DNA from: Megascapheus bottae
Taxonomy: Eukaryota; Chordata; Mammalia; Rodentia; Geomyidae
DNA length: 64,000 nucleotides
NCBI GenBank assembly: GCA_024803745.1
Contig: JANJXV010000013.1
Coordinates: 10,726,001 to 10,790,000 of the forward strand
Reading direction: 5' to 3'
Position numbers and translations under genes: made by a program
Part shown: positions 1-12,607 of the stretch, piece by piece
How positions within the stretch are numbered: position 1 is the first letter of the stretch
Layout: each line of letters opens with the position of its first letter
Notes under the pieces: generated by a model
What the model was told of the DNA's origin: nothing
The model's database searches: none
Seen by the model: only the letters and a program-made list of their open reading frames with translations

Positions 1-1264
1 ACCTTCTCCACACATTTCCACACTATTTCCAAATGACAAGGTCCAGGAGCCTGGAACCAGGCAGGTGGCTGACTTTGGGGGAAATAGGTAACCTCATTGC
101 TACCTCCCGGTTCAAGCCCAGACTTGCTGAGTCTATGTGACACACACGTCACATCGCCTCCCCACACCGTGGCCTTCTCCAGCTCAGCTCTGGGATCATC
201 AGATTTAAGAGTCACTAGTGAAAATATAGCATCAAGCCCATCCTCCACCCGCCCACACAGAGCCCCTGGTCCATCTGGTCACCCAGTCCTGCCCACCCAA
301 TCCTCTACAGAGCTAAAGAGTGGGCACACTCTGGTTCAGACTCGCATCTGTTCTGGTCCAGCCCCTGGCTCTTAGGGTAGGTGGCAGTCCTCTCCCCTCT
401 GCATCTCACAGCAATACCTGTTGGGAGCTTAGAATCCAGGCCACATCCTCCCTGAGGCACAAGGGGGCCTCGCCATGAGGTCAAGGAACATGGACTTTCC
501 AGTGCTGTGTGGAACATTCCTCCTTCCATCTGGAAAATTCCCTCCGCCTGTCCCCACTCCCAGACTGGGTCCCAGACCCAGAAAACGGTTGGCTAAGCTG
601 TCTGCCTTCCCCACTCACCCCTACCCCTGACTCCAGGGCACCTCCCCTGAGACAGTCCAGCTCAGCCTCTGCAGAACCTGGGAGTCTGTCATGTCACCTT
701 TCTGAGTCTCCAGGACAGACAAGGCCATAGTACCCTCCTACCGGAAGTACCCGGATGAGAAGGGGGTGGGATCCAGGAGCACCACCCAGGGTAGCTGGCC
801 TGCTCTGCCACAGTGCTGAGGCTTAGAAAGTTCTCAGCCAGAGCTAGGGATCCCACTCGTGTGTTCTCATTTGCTCCTAACACTCCACAGCAGAGAACTT
901 CAGATCCCACTCGACAGTGATGAGTTACTCCGAAATAAAATGACTGGTGGGGCACAGTGGCACAACTCCTGAGTAGCACACAGCGAATACATTTGTACAC
1001 CCATGTTTACAGCAGGGCTACTCACAACAGCCAAGCTAGGAAATCCGTCCAGGTGCCCAGGCGCCAATGAATGGATTTTTTTGAAAGCATGGTATATATA
1101 CATGATGGTCCAAAGCAAGCCTGGGCAGCAAAGTCTGTGAGACTCTTCTCTCCAATTAACCACCAAAAACTGAAAGTTAAGCTATGGCTCAAGTGATAGA
1201 ACATCTGCCTTAAGTGAAAAAGCTAAGGGAAGTGCCCTAGCCTGAAGTCCCAGAACACGAACAC

Positions 1265-1267
1265 ACG

Positions 1268-1310
<43 letters not shown>
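1265..1310. repeat. (AC)n microsatellite
   Basis: Dinucleotide run directly following the 3' end of a diverged Geo-type SINE half at 1117-1260. Confidence 0.95.
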
Positions 1311-1313
<3 letters not shown>

Positions 1314-1549
1314 GGAAATCATGTCATTTGCATAAAAATAGATGGAACCAGAAATCATGGTAAATGAAGTCAGCTGGACTAAGACAAATATCACATGCTA
1401 TCATATGTAGAATCTAGATTTTTAAAAAATGATAGGATAAAAAAACAGGGACTGTGTTGGAGGCAATGGGAAATGGTGAAAGGAGACCATGAAGTGGAAT
1501 AGAGCATATGATCAAAGTGCTTTAGATACATGTACAAAACCAGAACAAT

Positions 1550-1740
1550 GGGGCTAGGAGTGTGGCCTAGCGGTAGAGTGCTTGCCTAGCATGCACAAGC
1601 CTGGAGTTCAATTCCTTGGTTCCACATACACAGAATAAGCCAGAAGTGGTGCTGTGGCTCATGTGATAGAGTGCTAGCCCTGAGAAATATCAAGGACAGA
1701 GCCAAAAGCTCTGAATCCAAGCCCTAGGACTGACACCAAA
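1550..1740 (+). mobile_element. IDL-Geo SINE
   Basis: The ID-like left monomer (GCCTAGCGGTAGAGTGCTTG, then GTTCAATTCC as the B box) is followed by the Geo right monomer (AGAAGTGGTGCTGTGGCTCA). Moderately diverged. Confidence 0.8.
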
Positions 1741-1743
1741 TAA

Positions 1744-1978
1744 GCTGAGCGCTGGTGGCTCATGCCTGTAATCCTAGCTACTTAGGAGACTCAAATCTGA
1801 GATTGTGGTTCAAAGCCAGCCTGGGCACAAAAGTCCATGAGACTCTTATCTCCAATTAATCACCAGAAAACCGGAACTGGAGCTGTGGTTCAAGTAGTAG
1901 AGCGATAACCTGGATCTGAAGAGCTCAGGGACAGTACCCAGGCCCAAGCCACACAACTGACCCTCCCCCCCCAAAAAA
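1744..1978 (+). mobile_element. B1-like/Geo composite SINE
   Basis: The left part is 7SL/B1-like (GGTGGCTCATGCCTGTAATC, then TAGCTACTTAGGAG). The right part is a Geo monomer ending in a C/A-rich tail. Confidence 0.75.
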
Positions 1979-1986
1979 AAAATGCT

Positions 1987-2185
1987 TAAGTGCTGGGAGT
2001 TTGGCCTAGTGGTAGTGTTTGTCTAACATGCATGAAGACCCAGGTTTGATTCCTTAGTACCACGTACATAGGAAAAAAAAAACCAGAAGTGGTGCTGAGG
2101 CTCAAGTGGTAGAGCTCTAGCCTTAGAAAGTCCAAGGACAGTGCTCAGGCCTTGAGTTCAAGTCCAGAACTGGCAAAAAAAAATG
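1987..2185 (+). mobile_element. IDL-Geo SINE
   Basis: ID-like left half with GTTTGATTCC in the B-box position, an internal A tract, then a Geo right half ending AACTGGCAAAAAAAAA. Confidence 0.85.
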
Positions 2186-2305
2186 CTTAAAAGACAGAGT
2201 TATAACAACCAAATGGGTAAACTTGACCAAAGTCAATCATACACATGGAAAAATCACTGTAAAATTCCTTTGTACAACAAATACATGCAAATTGAAAAGG
2301 AGACA

Positions 2306-2510
2306 GAAGCTTGGCACCAGTGGCTTATCATCGTAGCTACTCAGAAGCGTGAAGTCTGAGGCTTCCAGTTCAGAGCCAGCCTGGGTAGGAAAGTCCATGA
2401 GTCTATTATCTCTCACTGCCAAAATGTTGAAAGTGAAGCTGAGGCTCAAGTGGCAAATGTGCTAGTGCTGAGTGAAAATGCTAGGGATAGCCCCTACACC
2501 CTTGAGTTCA
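2306..2510 (+). mobile_element. B1-like/Geo composite SINE (diverged)
   Basis: GGCACCAGTGGCTTATCATC and AGCTACTCAGAAGCGTGAAG mark the B1-like half. AGCTGAGGCTCAAGTGG and CCTTGAGTTCAAACCCCC mark the Geo half. Confidence 0.65.
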
Positions 2511-4149
2511 AACCCCCATCCTGGCTGGGGAGGAAAGGGAGAAATGAGAGAGAAAAAGAAAAAGAGAGGAACTCTCCCCATTCTGAAAGGCAGGCCAAGG
2601 TCCACAATCTCAGGTGCCTCCAGCAAGGGCCAAAGTGTAGCTGGGGAGAGGAAGGGAAGTGGGGGAGGGGGGCACTGACAACCCCCAGCCGGGACCTGTG
2701 AGGAACCTGGCCGGCCTGAAATGGCAATTGGAGGAGGAAGGGCAAGAGGCTCCACCTGCAGTGAGACTGGCTTGGAAAAGGTGGGACCCTGGCTCCATTT
2801 CTCAGTGGAAGCATTCATGCAGGGCTCTTCTGGGAGCTCTTGGGGCGCACACGTGCTGTCCCATGTGACTTTGCTAGTCCTTCTCCCCCGCCCGCCCCCC
2901 CAGCTCAAGTTGCAAGCAATCTGTGGGAAGGCAGAGGCAAAATTGGCAGGAGATAAGAAAGGAGCCAGAAGTCCAGGGGCTGTGAGGCCACTGAAGAAAA
3001 CTGCAGCCTCCCTCCCCACCCACCCTCCCACCCACGCCACTCCCCTTCCCACAGCCCCCGCTGTCAGGGTGCGAGGGGACCTAGAGGATCCAGTGACACA
3101 GAGCTACGGGACACCATCTGACATGCAACATGACCCAGGTGAAACTCAAGTCGGCGGGCTTGAGTCCCTGGTCCTCATCCTCAAGGTGCTGTCTGTACCA
3201 CTGCCCAGCCTGTAGTCCTCCAGACCCAACAGGGGGAGGGGGAGGGGAGAACACCAGCATGGTTAACAGAGCCTGAGTCCCACTGTTACCATTGGGATGC
3301 TGAAGGGGGAAACTCATGCCCAGAGGCTGAGGTTCTAATCCCAACACATCACTTATTAGCTGGATGATGCATCTCCATGCCTCAGTTTCCCTGGGGGGAA
3401 CAAGTGTGGTCCAAAGACAAAGCTGGGGTTGCAGGATTTGGTCAGCTCTGAGGACTCAAAGCTTGTCCTTGGCCTCCAGCTCCTGCCTCCACCCCCTCTT
3501 CCCTCCCCTTCTCCCAGTAAGGCCCACTGCACTCTCATTCCTTCCTGACTCTCCTTCAGACAGCTGAGACAGGGACTAAGCTTAATTCTACACCTAGGTA
3601 AGCTGGATCTTCTAGGGTCTTTCATGTGGCTGCTAAGCTGCCGCCCTGCAGGGGAAATGTATGTCCCCACACCCACAATCACATGAGCACCTACGCTCGG
3701 AGGCCCCACGGCTCCCCTTCTGGGCCTCTTCCTTCTCTTGAGCAGCCCTGACTCCTCCATCAGTCCCCACTACTACCACCTACATAACATACTTTCCGTG
3801 TCCCTTGCCTCGGGGCCACAGAGGTTAAAGGGTTAACCGCTAATGACTGAATTCATATGACACCATAGCCCAGTGAAGCCAAGATGCCAACTCACTTTCT
3901 CACTGGGACACACCATCCCACACAGTTCTGGCATGGTGCTCATACCTGTGGGCCAACAGCCTGGAGAAACAGTGACCTTACAGAAGGGGAAACTGAGGTG
4001 CCTCACGGAGCTTGCACAGCCAGCAGTGGGCAATGCAGGCTTTGAATCTGCAAGGCACCAGCCCCATGCCTGTCCCGATGAGACAGGCCACCTCTTGGCT
4101 CACCTGTCTCCCCACCCCAGGCAGGGCAGGTGGAGGAGGGGCTACTCAC

Positions 4150-4263
4150 ATTGTCTTCATCATCCACCACCTGGATCTGCCCAGAGTCACACAGCTTCAC
4201 CACAGCCCCGATGGGCACATCGAACTCCTGCCCCGACCTTAGGTCCAGCCACACATAGTCCCC
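4150..4263 (-). CDS. MYO7A: MYO7A second coding exon (codons 7-44)
   Basis: This is a 114-nt phase 0 exon with acceptor CCACAG and donor GTGAGT. It encodes [20 protein letters not shown] and [18 protein letters not shown]. Codon 12 is CTG (Leu), where human and mouse have ATG as I recall them. Confidence 0.96.
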
Positions 4264-7200
4264 CTGTGGGCGAGAAGCCAGGCAGCTCAGTAGAAAGGGG
4301 CCCAGGCACCCTCCCTCCCCAGCACCCAGGCTCCAGCAGGGGCAGCAGCAGCACTGTGCAACACGAGGAGAAAGAAAGGAGAGCAGGCGCTTGCAAGGGG
4401 TCTCCAGGTGCCAGCCCCAGTTAAGGATGGACGCCATGCCATCAGCTCCTCCTCTGCAGAGCCACAACTGACCCCATTGTACACGTAGTGAACAGAGTCT
4501 CAGGAGCAGGGGTGCCTCCAATCCAGGCCTGCCCAGAGCCTACTTCCCAAGGCCCACAGGGCACACACGAACCCCAGATGGGAATCCTTAGGGATTTTTA
4601 GCAAAACCAAAAAAACCACATTCTCTCCATTTTTTTTTTTTTTTTGCCAGTCCTGGGCTTGAACTCAGGGCCTGAGCACTGTCCTTGGACTTTCTCAAGG
4701 CTAGAGCTCTACCACTTGAGCCTCAGCACCACTTCCAGCTTTTTTCTATGTATGTGGTACCGAGGAATCGAACCTGAGTCTTCATGCATGCTAGGCAAGC
4801 ACTTTAACCACTAGGCCAAACTCCCAGCCCCTGTTCTCTCCATTCTTAAGGAGGGGACATGGGGACCCCAAACTGGTGAACACTGTCCTCTCCCTCTGGC
4901 CAGGACTGACTCTCCTCCTGCTATAATGAGTTCCTTTGGGGACACTGCACCATGCTGGGCTTGGTAAGAGAAGCCAAACTGTTTTGGATTGTGAGGAGAG
5001 CCCCAATCTGGAGGGTGAGAAGGAGAACTGCCACTTTTGTGACTCCGTGATCAATGAAGTGACTCTGTGGAGGACATCTCAGAGCCGAAATCAGCCGCTA
5101 GATAAGCAGCAGCCAGCCAGAGAAAGAGCAAGGAAAAATATCCGGAGGGAGTGACCTATACCAAGGCCCTCGGGCAAGAGAGAAAGCAGTAGCGGCTAGG
5201 AGATAAGAGAAAGGAGGTCAAAGAGGTGGGCAGGGTCCAGGACACAAACGTTCTCTTTGGGCTTGGAGTAGATTAGATTTTACTCTAATCTGAAGAAAAA
5301 CTCTTCTTTTAGAGGGAGGTTCTCAGACTCCCAGGATGATGACAAAACTTAAGACATCTTAATAAAAAAAAATGTAACTTAAAAATCAAGTAGCAGTTTG
5401 AAACATAGTTGATGTAAAAATTAAATGGGTTCCCCATCAATCTGTGAGCATGAGTCAGAAGACTGGGGCCCAGGCCTGCCTTACTGACCCCAGAGCCTGT
5501 TTCCTCATCCTTCGATGAGGGAGGGGCGCCCTTGTCAGTCAACCTCCTCCTCCTCCCATCAGCACACACCCTGGACCCTTGCTTAGTGTGAATGGCAGTT
5601 CATGCACAGTAGAGCTAGGCTAGGCGTGTCCCACATTGAAGCTTTACGTCACCCCGCCTCCATGAAGTGTGGGCCCTTAGCTCCACACTGCTTCCCACAG
5701 CCCACCCTTCCATCCTCACATCTGCTTGACCCCCAGGACTAAGCTGAACTTCCTGTCCCCAGTGCTTAGCCCCCTCCCACCCGACCTCATAGCAGCAGCT
5801 CTCCATGGCCTCCCCACCCCGGCCAGATGATATTTACTCCTCTCCTGCAGTGGTCCGCCTCTGGGGATGCAGCAGGAACAGAGGGAGGGAGACTGTCCAG
5901 GACAGGGAACAGTCCAGGCTGCAGCGAACAGAGCTGGGGACACAGCGTTCTATAAGCCACGAGCAGGAGTTGCATTTTCTCTTAGGGCTGACAAGAAGCC
6001 ACTGGGAAATGCAGGATGGGTTTCCACCTTGACATACTCCACTGTGGTTGCTGGGTGGAGGCGCAAATCACTTCCTATGGACTCTGCTGTGCTGCCTTCT
6101 CGCAGTCAGCACCAAGCCGCGCGGGCCTGGGCCCAGCTGAGCCTCCCACTCATGATTCCCCAAAGCCAAGGACACAGTGGGCCTCAGGGAGAGAAGGAGT
6201 GGCTGGGAGAAAAGGTGCAGAAAGCAGGTCTGGGGTACAGATCAAGGGTGGTGAATTTTTCTGGCAGCTACACAGGTGCAAGGCCCTGGGCTCCATTACC
6301 AGTGCTGAAAGAAGAGAAAGAGAAAGGGGAGCAGGGAGGAAGGGAAGGAAAGAAAGTAGGAGGGAGGGAGGAGGAGGGAGGAAAGGGGGAAAGCATCCTG
6401 TGGCTGGGCTCTGGACAGTGGAAGAACAGTCTCCTAGTCCAGCCCAGGGCTCATTATATAGAAAATATGTGTTCCGGGTGGGGGGGGAGGAGGGAAATGG
6501 GGACCAAGACATGTGAAAGGGTATCAATGTATGTGAATTAATGCACCTACTATCTGGAAAATATAATGTAACCCTTCTATTAATTACAATAAAAAATCTT
6601 AAAAAAAAAAAAAGAAAATGTGTTCCCTTTGAAAGAAAATACACGAGTCAAAATAAAATACCTCACAGAAGGAGGAAATGGAGGCTGGCCTGGGAAGCCA
6701 GGGAGGGTGTTGAGGAGGTACTCTGGGCCATACAGCAAGCAGAACTGACTGGACCCTTTTAACCTGCTGTCCCAGGAGAGCAGTGACAATTATTACTACA
6801 CCAACCAGGACTGCCAGTGGCAACATGCAGAGGCTTCAGGGAGAATTGAGGCCAGCTCACCAGTACACACATGCGCAGGGGAGGGGGCCTATTCCAGTGG
6901 CCCTTGGGAAACTAGCCAGGAAGTGAGAGAGGGGGCTCATGGTACAGAGGAGGAAACTGAGGCCCAAAGAGACACAAATAGGAACGTGGCAGTCAATCAA
7001 CATAGAACTGGGGAGCCACTAGCAGCTCAATGCAGAGTGTGCCAGAGCTTCTGGCAAGGAGGAAGAAGGAAGGCCTAAGGGTCAGTGACAAGGAAGAGGG
7101 CTCTAACCCCGGAAGGGTCTCCCATCCTGATGTCTGGTCCCCAGGCTGCCATGGGGAGCATTGGACTCCATTAGCCCAGGGATGGTTTTCCATGCCACAC

Positions 7201-10200
7201 TCTAAGAGGTGCCCCTGTAACGACCTCATCTTGAACTAAAGGGCCCATTTGTGACATGGTATGTGCCTCCATGGGGCTGAGCAGCAAGGGCTCAGCCCTC
7301 ACTTTCTGGCTGGAGAAGGTCTACCTGGCAAGGCACCCAGCCACAGAATGGTCATTTCCTACAATGAGTCTGTCTACATATTGTCAAGGGTACCCTAAGA
7401 CCTCCTTGCAGGAAAGCTGGCACATAGCCACAGTGAACACCTAAGTCAAAAACGATCTGGGTTCCAGTCCCCGTTCTGCTGCTTGACTTTATATAAGTTA
7501 TTCAGCCTCTCTGGGCCTCCTTGAGCTCCAGCCTCAGCATGGGAGGCGGGAGGCAGTGCTGCAAAAAAGATGGGAGAAGCTGTTCTTGCTGCCTGCTCTC
7601 TTCATCCCGGGTACCATGCCTGCTCGACTTTCTCTCCTCTGGGAGGGGTTGGGGCTTCATCTGTTTGTGGGATCACCAGAGGCCAGTTCCAGGCCATCCT
7701 GACCCTCTCCCTCACTTCCCCACCACTCTGGGACATGCTTTTGTCAGCCCTATTTGTCAGGTGGGCGAAGGTGAGCTGTGTCCCTCCACAGCATAGAAGG
7801 GTCCAGTTGCGAATCTGTGATAATAAAGGGAACCAACCCTGGGTCAGTCAACAAACACTGGCTGAGCAGTGTAAATGGGGCCCCTTCCCTAAACCAGATG
7901 GCTGACAGCTAGAGGTGGGAATTCTCCCAGACTTGGCCCACTACAACCTGCCACCCTCAACCCCATAGGAAACCTCCCTGGCCAGGCTTAGGGAACAGCC
8001 AGCAGAATTTGGAGATGCCCCCCAAGTTGATGCAGAGATCAGGGATCCCACACAGATTCCTGGAGCTGCAATTCTCCCTCACACCCCTAGCTCCAAAAAC
8101 TTGCCCAGCCTTTTTTTGGGGGGGGTGGTGGTGGAAGGAAGGGAGCTGGTTTGGGGAGCTTGAACATACTGCCTGAGCACTGTCCCTGAGTATTTTGCTC
8201 AAGGCTTATACTCTAACACTTGTGCTACAGCTCCACTTCCAGCTTTTTGGTGAGTAACTGGAGATAGGAGTCTCCTGGACTTTCCTGACACTGCTGGCTT
8301 CAACTCTAGATCCCCAGAGCTCAGTCTCCTGAGTAGCTAGGATTATGGGCATGAGCCACTGGTGCCCAGCTTTTGGACTTCTGGACAGCTGGAAAGTGAG
8401 GCCTGGGTGACAGGATCTCCTCTCCCTCCCCTACCCCTTCCCACCCCCACCCTGGATCTCACCGGCATAACAGCAGCGAAGGTCTTGAAAGCCTGATTCA
8501 GGCTGCGCACTAGTGCCCATTTGCCAGACTGCTGGGCATGGCCCTGGCTGGGGTCGGTGGGGTTCCTGGGGGACTCCATGGCCAGAGGCTCTGGTGCCTG
8601 GCAGCCCGTGGGCTCCCTAATTCACCTAATCCTGTGCGTGCCGGGCTGGGGAACCCTAAACCCAGCCATCTGCCACGGGGGCGGGTGGCGACAGCGGCTT
8701 AGGTGACGCCCCACAGGGCGGCAGGCAGGGAGGGGACAAGGCAGACGGCCACACCCTTCCCAACCAACAGCCAGAGCCCTGCCTGGGGTGTCAGGACGGG
8801 TGGCCCTTGGAACTCCTGGAGGGACTGCAGATTTGAAGGAAAGCAAATTACACACACACACACACACTCACACACACCAGAATAAATCCCAAGGATTTTA
8901 GTATTAAAGACACAGTGCATCTGTGTGGCCACCTCAGAGAAAACAATAGTAGATTAACAGTTCCTGGGGTTGGGGTCGGGGGTCAACTTTAGAGCCTGGC
9001 CCCAGGAAGAGCCCCTGAGGTCTGGTGGGGGAGGGGCCCCTGAGTTCCCCAGGATATAAGAGCTCTGGTCATGGCTTCCAGCTCATCCTCACTAGCCAAG
9101 TCGGGCTCTGTGGCCTGGTGTGTCTACACAGGTCCTGGCACAAGTCCAGATTGGATTATGAGCCAGAGACCATGGTCCCGTGGGAGTGGGGGGGGGGTGC
9201 TCCCACCCACTCTCTGCTACTTTTCTGCCTTCCCCCATTTTCTTTCTTTCCTCTCTTCAAGAATTCCTGAGTCCCCTTCTGGCACTCTGTGTGGTCTATA
9301 GATGCCCAACTGGGGTGCAGGAAAGGGGGCAGCAATGTCCCCATACAGATCAGGGCTTCCTTGACCCAAATTTAGGGGCCCGGGGCAAAGCAATTCCCAC
9401 CCCTACCCTGTGTTCCCTCGAGGACCCGGCTCTCGGAAGAGATCCTTTACCCAGCAAGCCTAGCGTACCCACCCCAGCCCACCTACTCTTGTGGGTCCGC
9501 TGCAGCACAAGGAAGAACAGGAGGAGGACCCGAGGGCATCCTTCTGAGCGGCCATGAAAGCAGCCTCTGCTGGGCACTGGTTGGGGAGGCTGGGACCTAA
9601 GCACCCAAGTCACTGCAAATGAGACACATTCTTCAGCTCACATCCTGGGAGGCTAGATAGACCCAGATAGATGGACAGACGGACTGGATAAGGGACAGGC
9701 AGACACGTGGTGTGGCCATGGACTCTGGAACCACAAGGCTTAGGTTTAATCCTGGGTCTGCCACTCACAAGCTGAACTCCCCGGGGGGGGGGGGGGAGTC
9801 CCACCTCCTCCATGGCCTTTGTTTCCTTATCTGTGGGTGATAGGGTGATAGCTTTGCCTATGATGCTCATGGGGTCAGCAGGTTAAGATGTGTAACACTA
9901 GCTGGGCCCGGGGCCCACGTCTGTAATCCTAGCTACTCAGAAGGCTAAGATCTGAGGATCACGGTTCAAAGCCAGACCAGGCAGGAAAGTCTGTGAGAGA
10001 CTCATCTCCAGTTGACCACCAAAAAACTGGAAGTGGCACTGAGGCTCAAATGATAAAGCACAAGCCTTGAGCAGAAAGAGGCTCAGGGACAGTGCCCAGG
10101 CCCCAAGTTTAAGCCCTACAAGCAACCGGAAAAAAATAAAAAAGGATGTGTAACACTTACTGAAGAGTATCATATACCATGGGTCCCTTGGTCATGATTA

Positions 10201-12559
10201 ACTGAGGGTAAGAGTGACAGCTCACTATCATAAGCTTTCAGCATACATGGGGAAGAGGCATTCATGGAGAGAAGGAAGAACGTATTAAACGGTCTGGTAT
10301 CCAAGACACCCCCTTGGGGAGACCCTTCAGGGTGCCAAGAGCTGGTCCTGCCATGCCTATTTCCCCAGAGGCAGTAGGAAGAAAGGTGACTTGCTCTACA
10401 TCAGGAATCCTTGCTATGATTATCAGCTGAATTCTCTTCAGAAAGTACGCAGGCGGAAGATATGCTTAAATTGGAGGGTGTGGGGGTGTCATGGTGCCTC
10501 ACACCTGCAATCTGAGCTACTTGGGAGACTGAGATTAGGAACTTTATAGTTTCAGCCATATAGAACAGTTCATAAGACCTAGTTACTAAAACACAACCAT
10601 CAATCAAACAAAAAGGTCTGGGAATATAGCCTAGTGGTAGAGTGCTCGCCTAGCATGCATGAAGCCCTGTGTTTAATTTCTCAGTACCACATGCACAGAA
10701 AAGCCAAAGTGGCACTTTTGGTTCAATGGTAGAGCACTAGAGAAAACTCAAAAACAGTGCCCAGTCCAGAGTTTAAGCCCCAGGACTGGCAAAAAAAAAA
10801 AAAAGAATTCTTTTTGGAGGGGTGAGGGTGGGGGAGGAAACATGAGAGGGGGCAGCAATGTCCAACAAGGAATGCACTCACTACTTACACATGCAACTGC
10901 AATCCCTCTGTACATCACCTGACAATAAAGTTGGTTTTTTTTTTTTTTTTTTAAGTCGGGCTTGGTGGCGACATAGAAGTATCATAGTTCAGGCTAGCTC
11001 TGGCAAAAAAACAAGACCCTATCTTAAAAACAAACAGAGCACTCAGTTGACACCGTGTTGGAAATGAACTATGCAACTATGTGGGAAGGAATGGGAGGGA
11101 GAAACGAGGAAAGCAAAGGAACGGGTGACATTGTCCAAGAAGAAGTATACTTATGAAACAGTAACTCCTTTGCACAACACCTTAATAAGAACAATGAAAA
11201 AGGAAACACAGGAAAAGGTGTTGGAGGCATGGCTCAAGTAGTAAAATATCTGCCTATCAAGTAGATGCCCTGAGTCTGAACCCCAATACTGCAAATTAAT
11301 CAATTAAAGGAGAAAAAATGAGGGCATTCCCAAATAAATACCAAAGAGTTTGTCACTAGTTGGCTGCTTTATGAGAAATGGTAGAAATTAAAGAACGCTG
11401 AAGGAAAGAACAATCTGATTCGAAACCAGCAAAAGACTTGCACAAAAAGATAAATGGGGCCAGGAGTTTGGCCTAGTGGTAGAGTGCTTGCCTAGCATGC
11501 ATGAAGACTCAGGTTTGATTCCTCAGTACCACATACATAGAAAAAAGCTGCAAATCGTGCTGAGGCTCAAGTGCTCTAGCTTTGAGAAAGCGCAAGGACA
11601 GTGCCCATGCCCTGAGTTCAAATCTCAGGACTGGTAAAAAAAAAAAAAAAAAGATAAATGGGAAAAGAGACACATAAAAATACCTTTAACATGACTAATC
11701 CTAAAGGAAATGTAAGTCAAAATTATAATGAAATGCCACTTTATTCTTGTGATAATGGCTAGTATATGTGTGTATGTATACGTGTGTGCTTGACTCACAC
11801 CTGTAATTCTACTCAGAGACTGATTTCTGGAAGACTGTTATTCAGAGCCAGCCAAAACCATGCTAGTTTTGTAGCTCAAGTGGTAGAGTATTAACCATGA
11901 TTGAACAAGCAAGTCAAGCCAGTGTGAAGCCTTGGAATTCAAACCCCAGTACCAGTAAAAAGCAAAAACAGAAAATAAGTTAGGAATGGAGTCCATGTGC
12001 ACTGTTTCTAGGAATGAAATAGCATAACTACTGTTCAAAACAAAAACAGAAGACAGTTACTGCCCAATTCTGAGCATGCATAGACCAGAAAGAATGCAAA
12101 GCAGGGCCTACATTTACAGCACTGTTCACAAAAGCTAAAACGCAAAGTATTCATTAATGGATGACTAAAGAAAATGTATATACAACATTCCATGGAATAG
12201 TATCCAACCTTCATAAGGAAGTAAATTCTGTCAGATGCTAGCACAGGGAGGAATCTTGGGGCTGCTGGAAATCACCACAAAAACACAAATGCTGGGGCTG
12301 GGAATGTGGCTTACTGGTAGAGTGCTTGCCTAGCATGCATGAAGCCCTGGTTTCAATTCCTCAGTACCACAAACAAAAAGCTAGAAGTGATGTTGTGGCT
12401 CAAGTGGTAGAGTTCTAGCCTTGAGCAAAAGAAGCTCAGGGACAGTGCCCAGGCCTGAGTTTAAGCCCCAGGACAAAGAAAGAAGGAAGGAAGGAAGGAA
12501 GGAAGGAAGGAAGGAAGGAAGGAAGGAAGGAAGGAAGGAAGGAAGGAAGGAAGGAAAAA

Positions 12560-12607
<48 letters not shown>

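Larger units (their letters stand above)
1..4149. other. MYO7A intron 3 (partial)
   Basis: No exon was recognised. The stretch 1-1100 is unique-looking sequence. SINEs and a CA repeat crowd 1110-2510. From 2520 to 4140 there is moderately GC-rich unique sequence with no coding similarity that I recognise. The third MYO7A coding exon was looked for and not seen. Confidence 0.8.

Noticed and set aside
2462..3052. 196-residue open frame on the minus strand
   Set aside because: It starts within a SINE (2306-2510) and continues in unique GC-rich intron sequence, with no domain I recognise.
5867..6541. Overlapping long frames on the plus strand (224 and 166 aa)
   Set aside because: Gly/Lys/Glu-rich translation of a purine-rich stretch. 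No homology seen, and it lies in an intron on the antisense strand.
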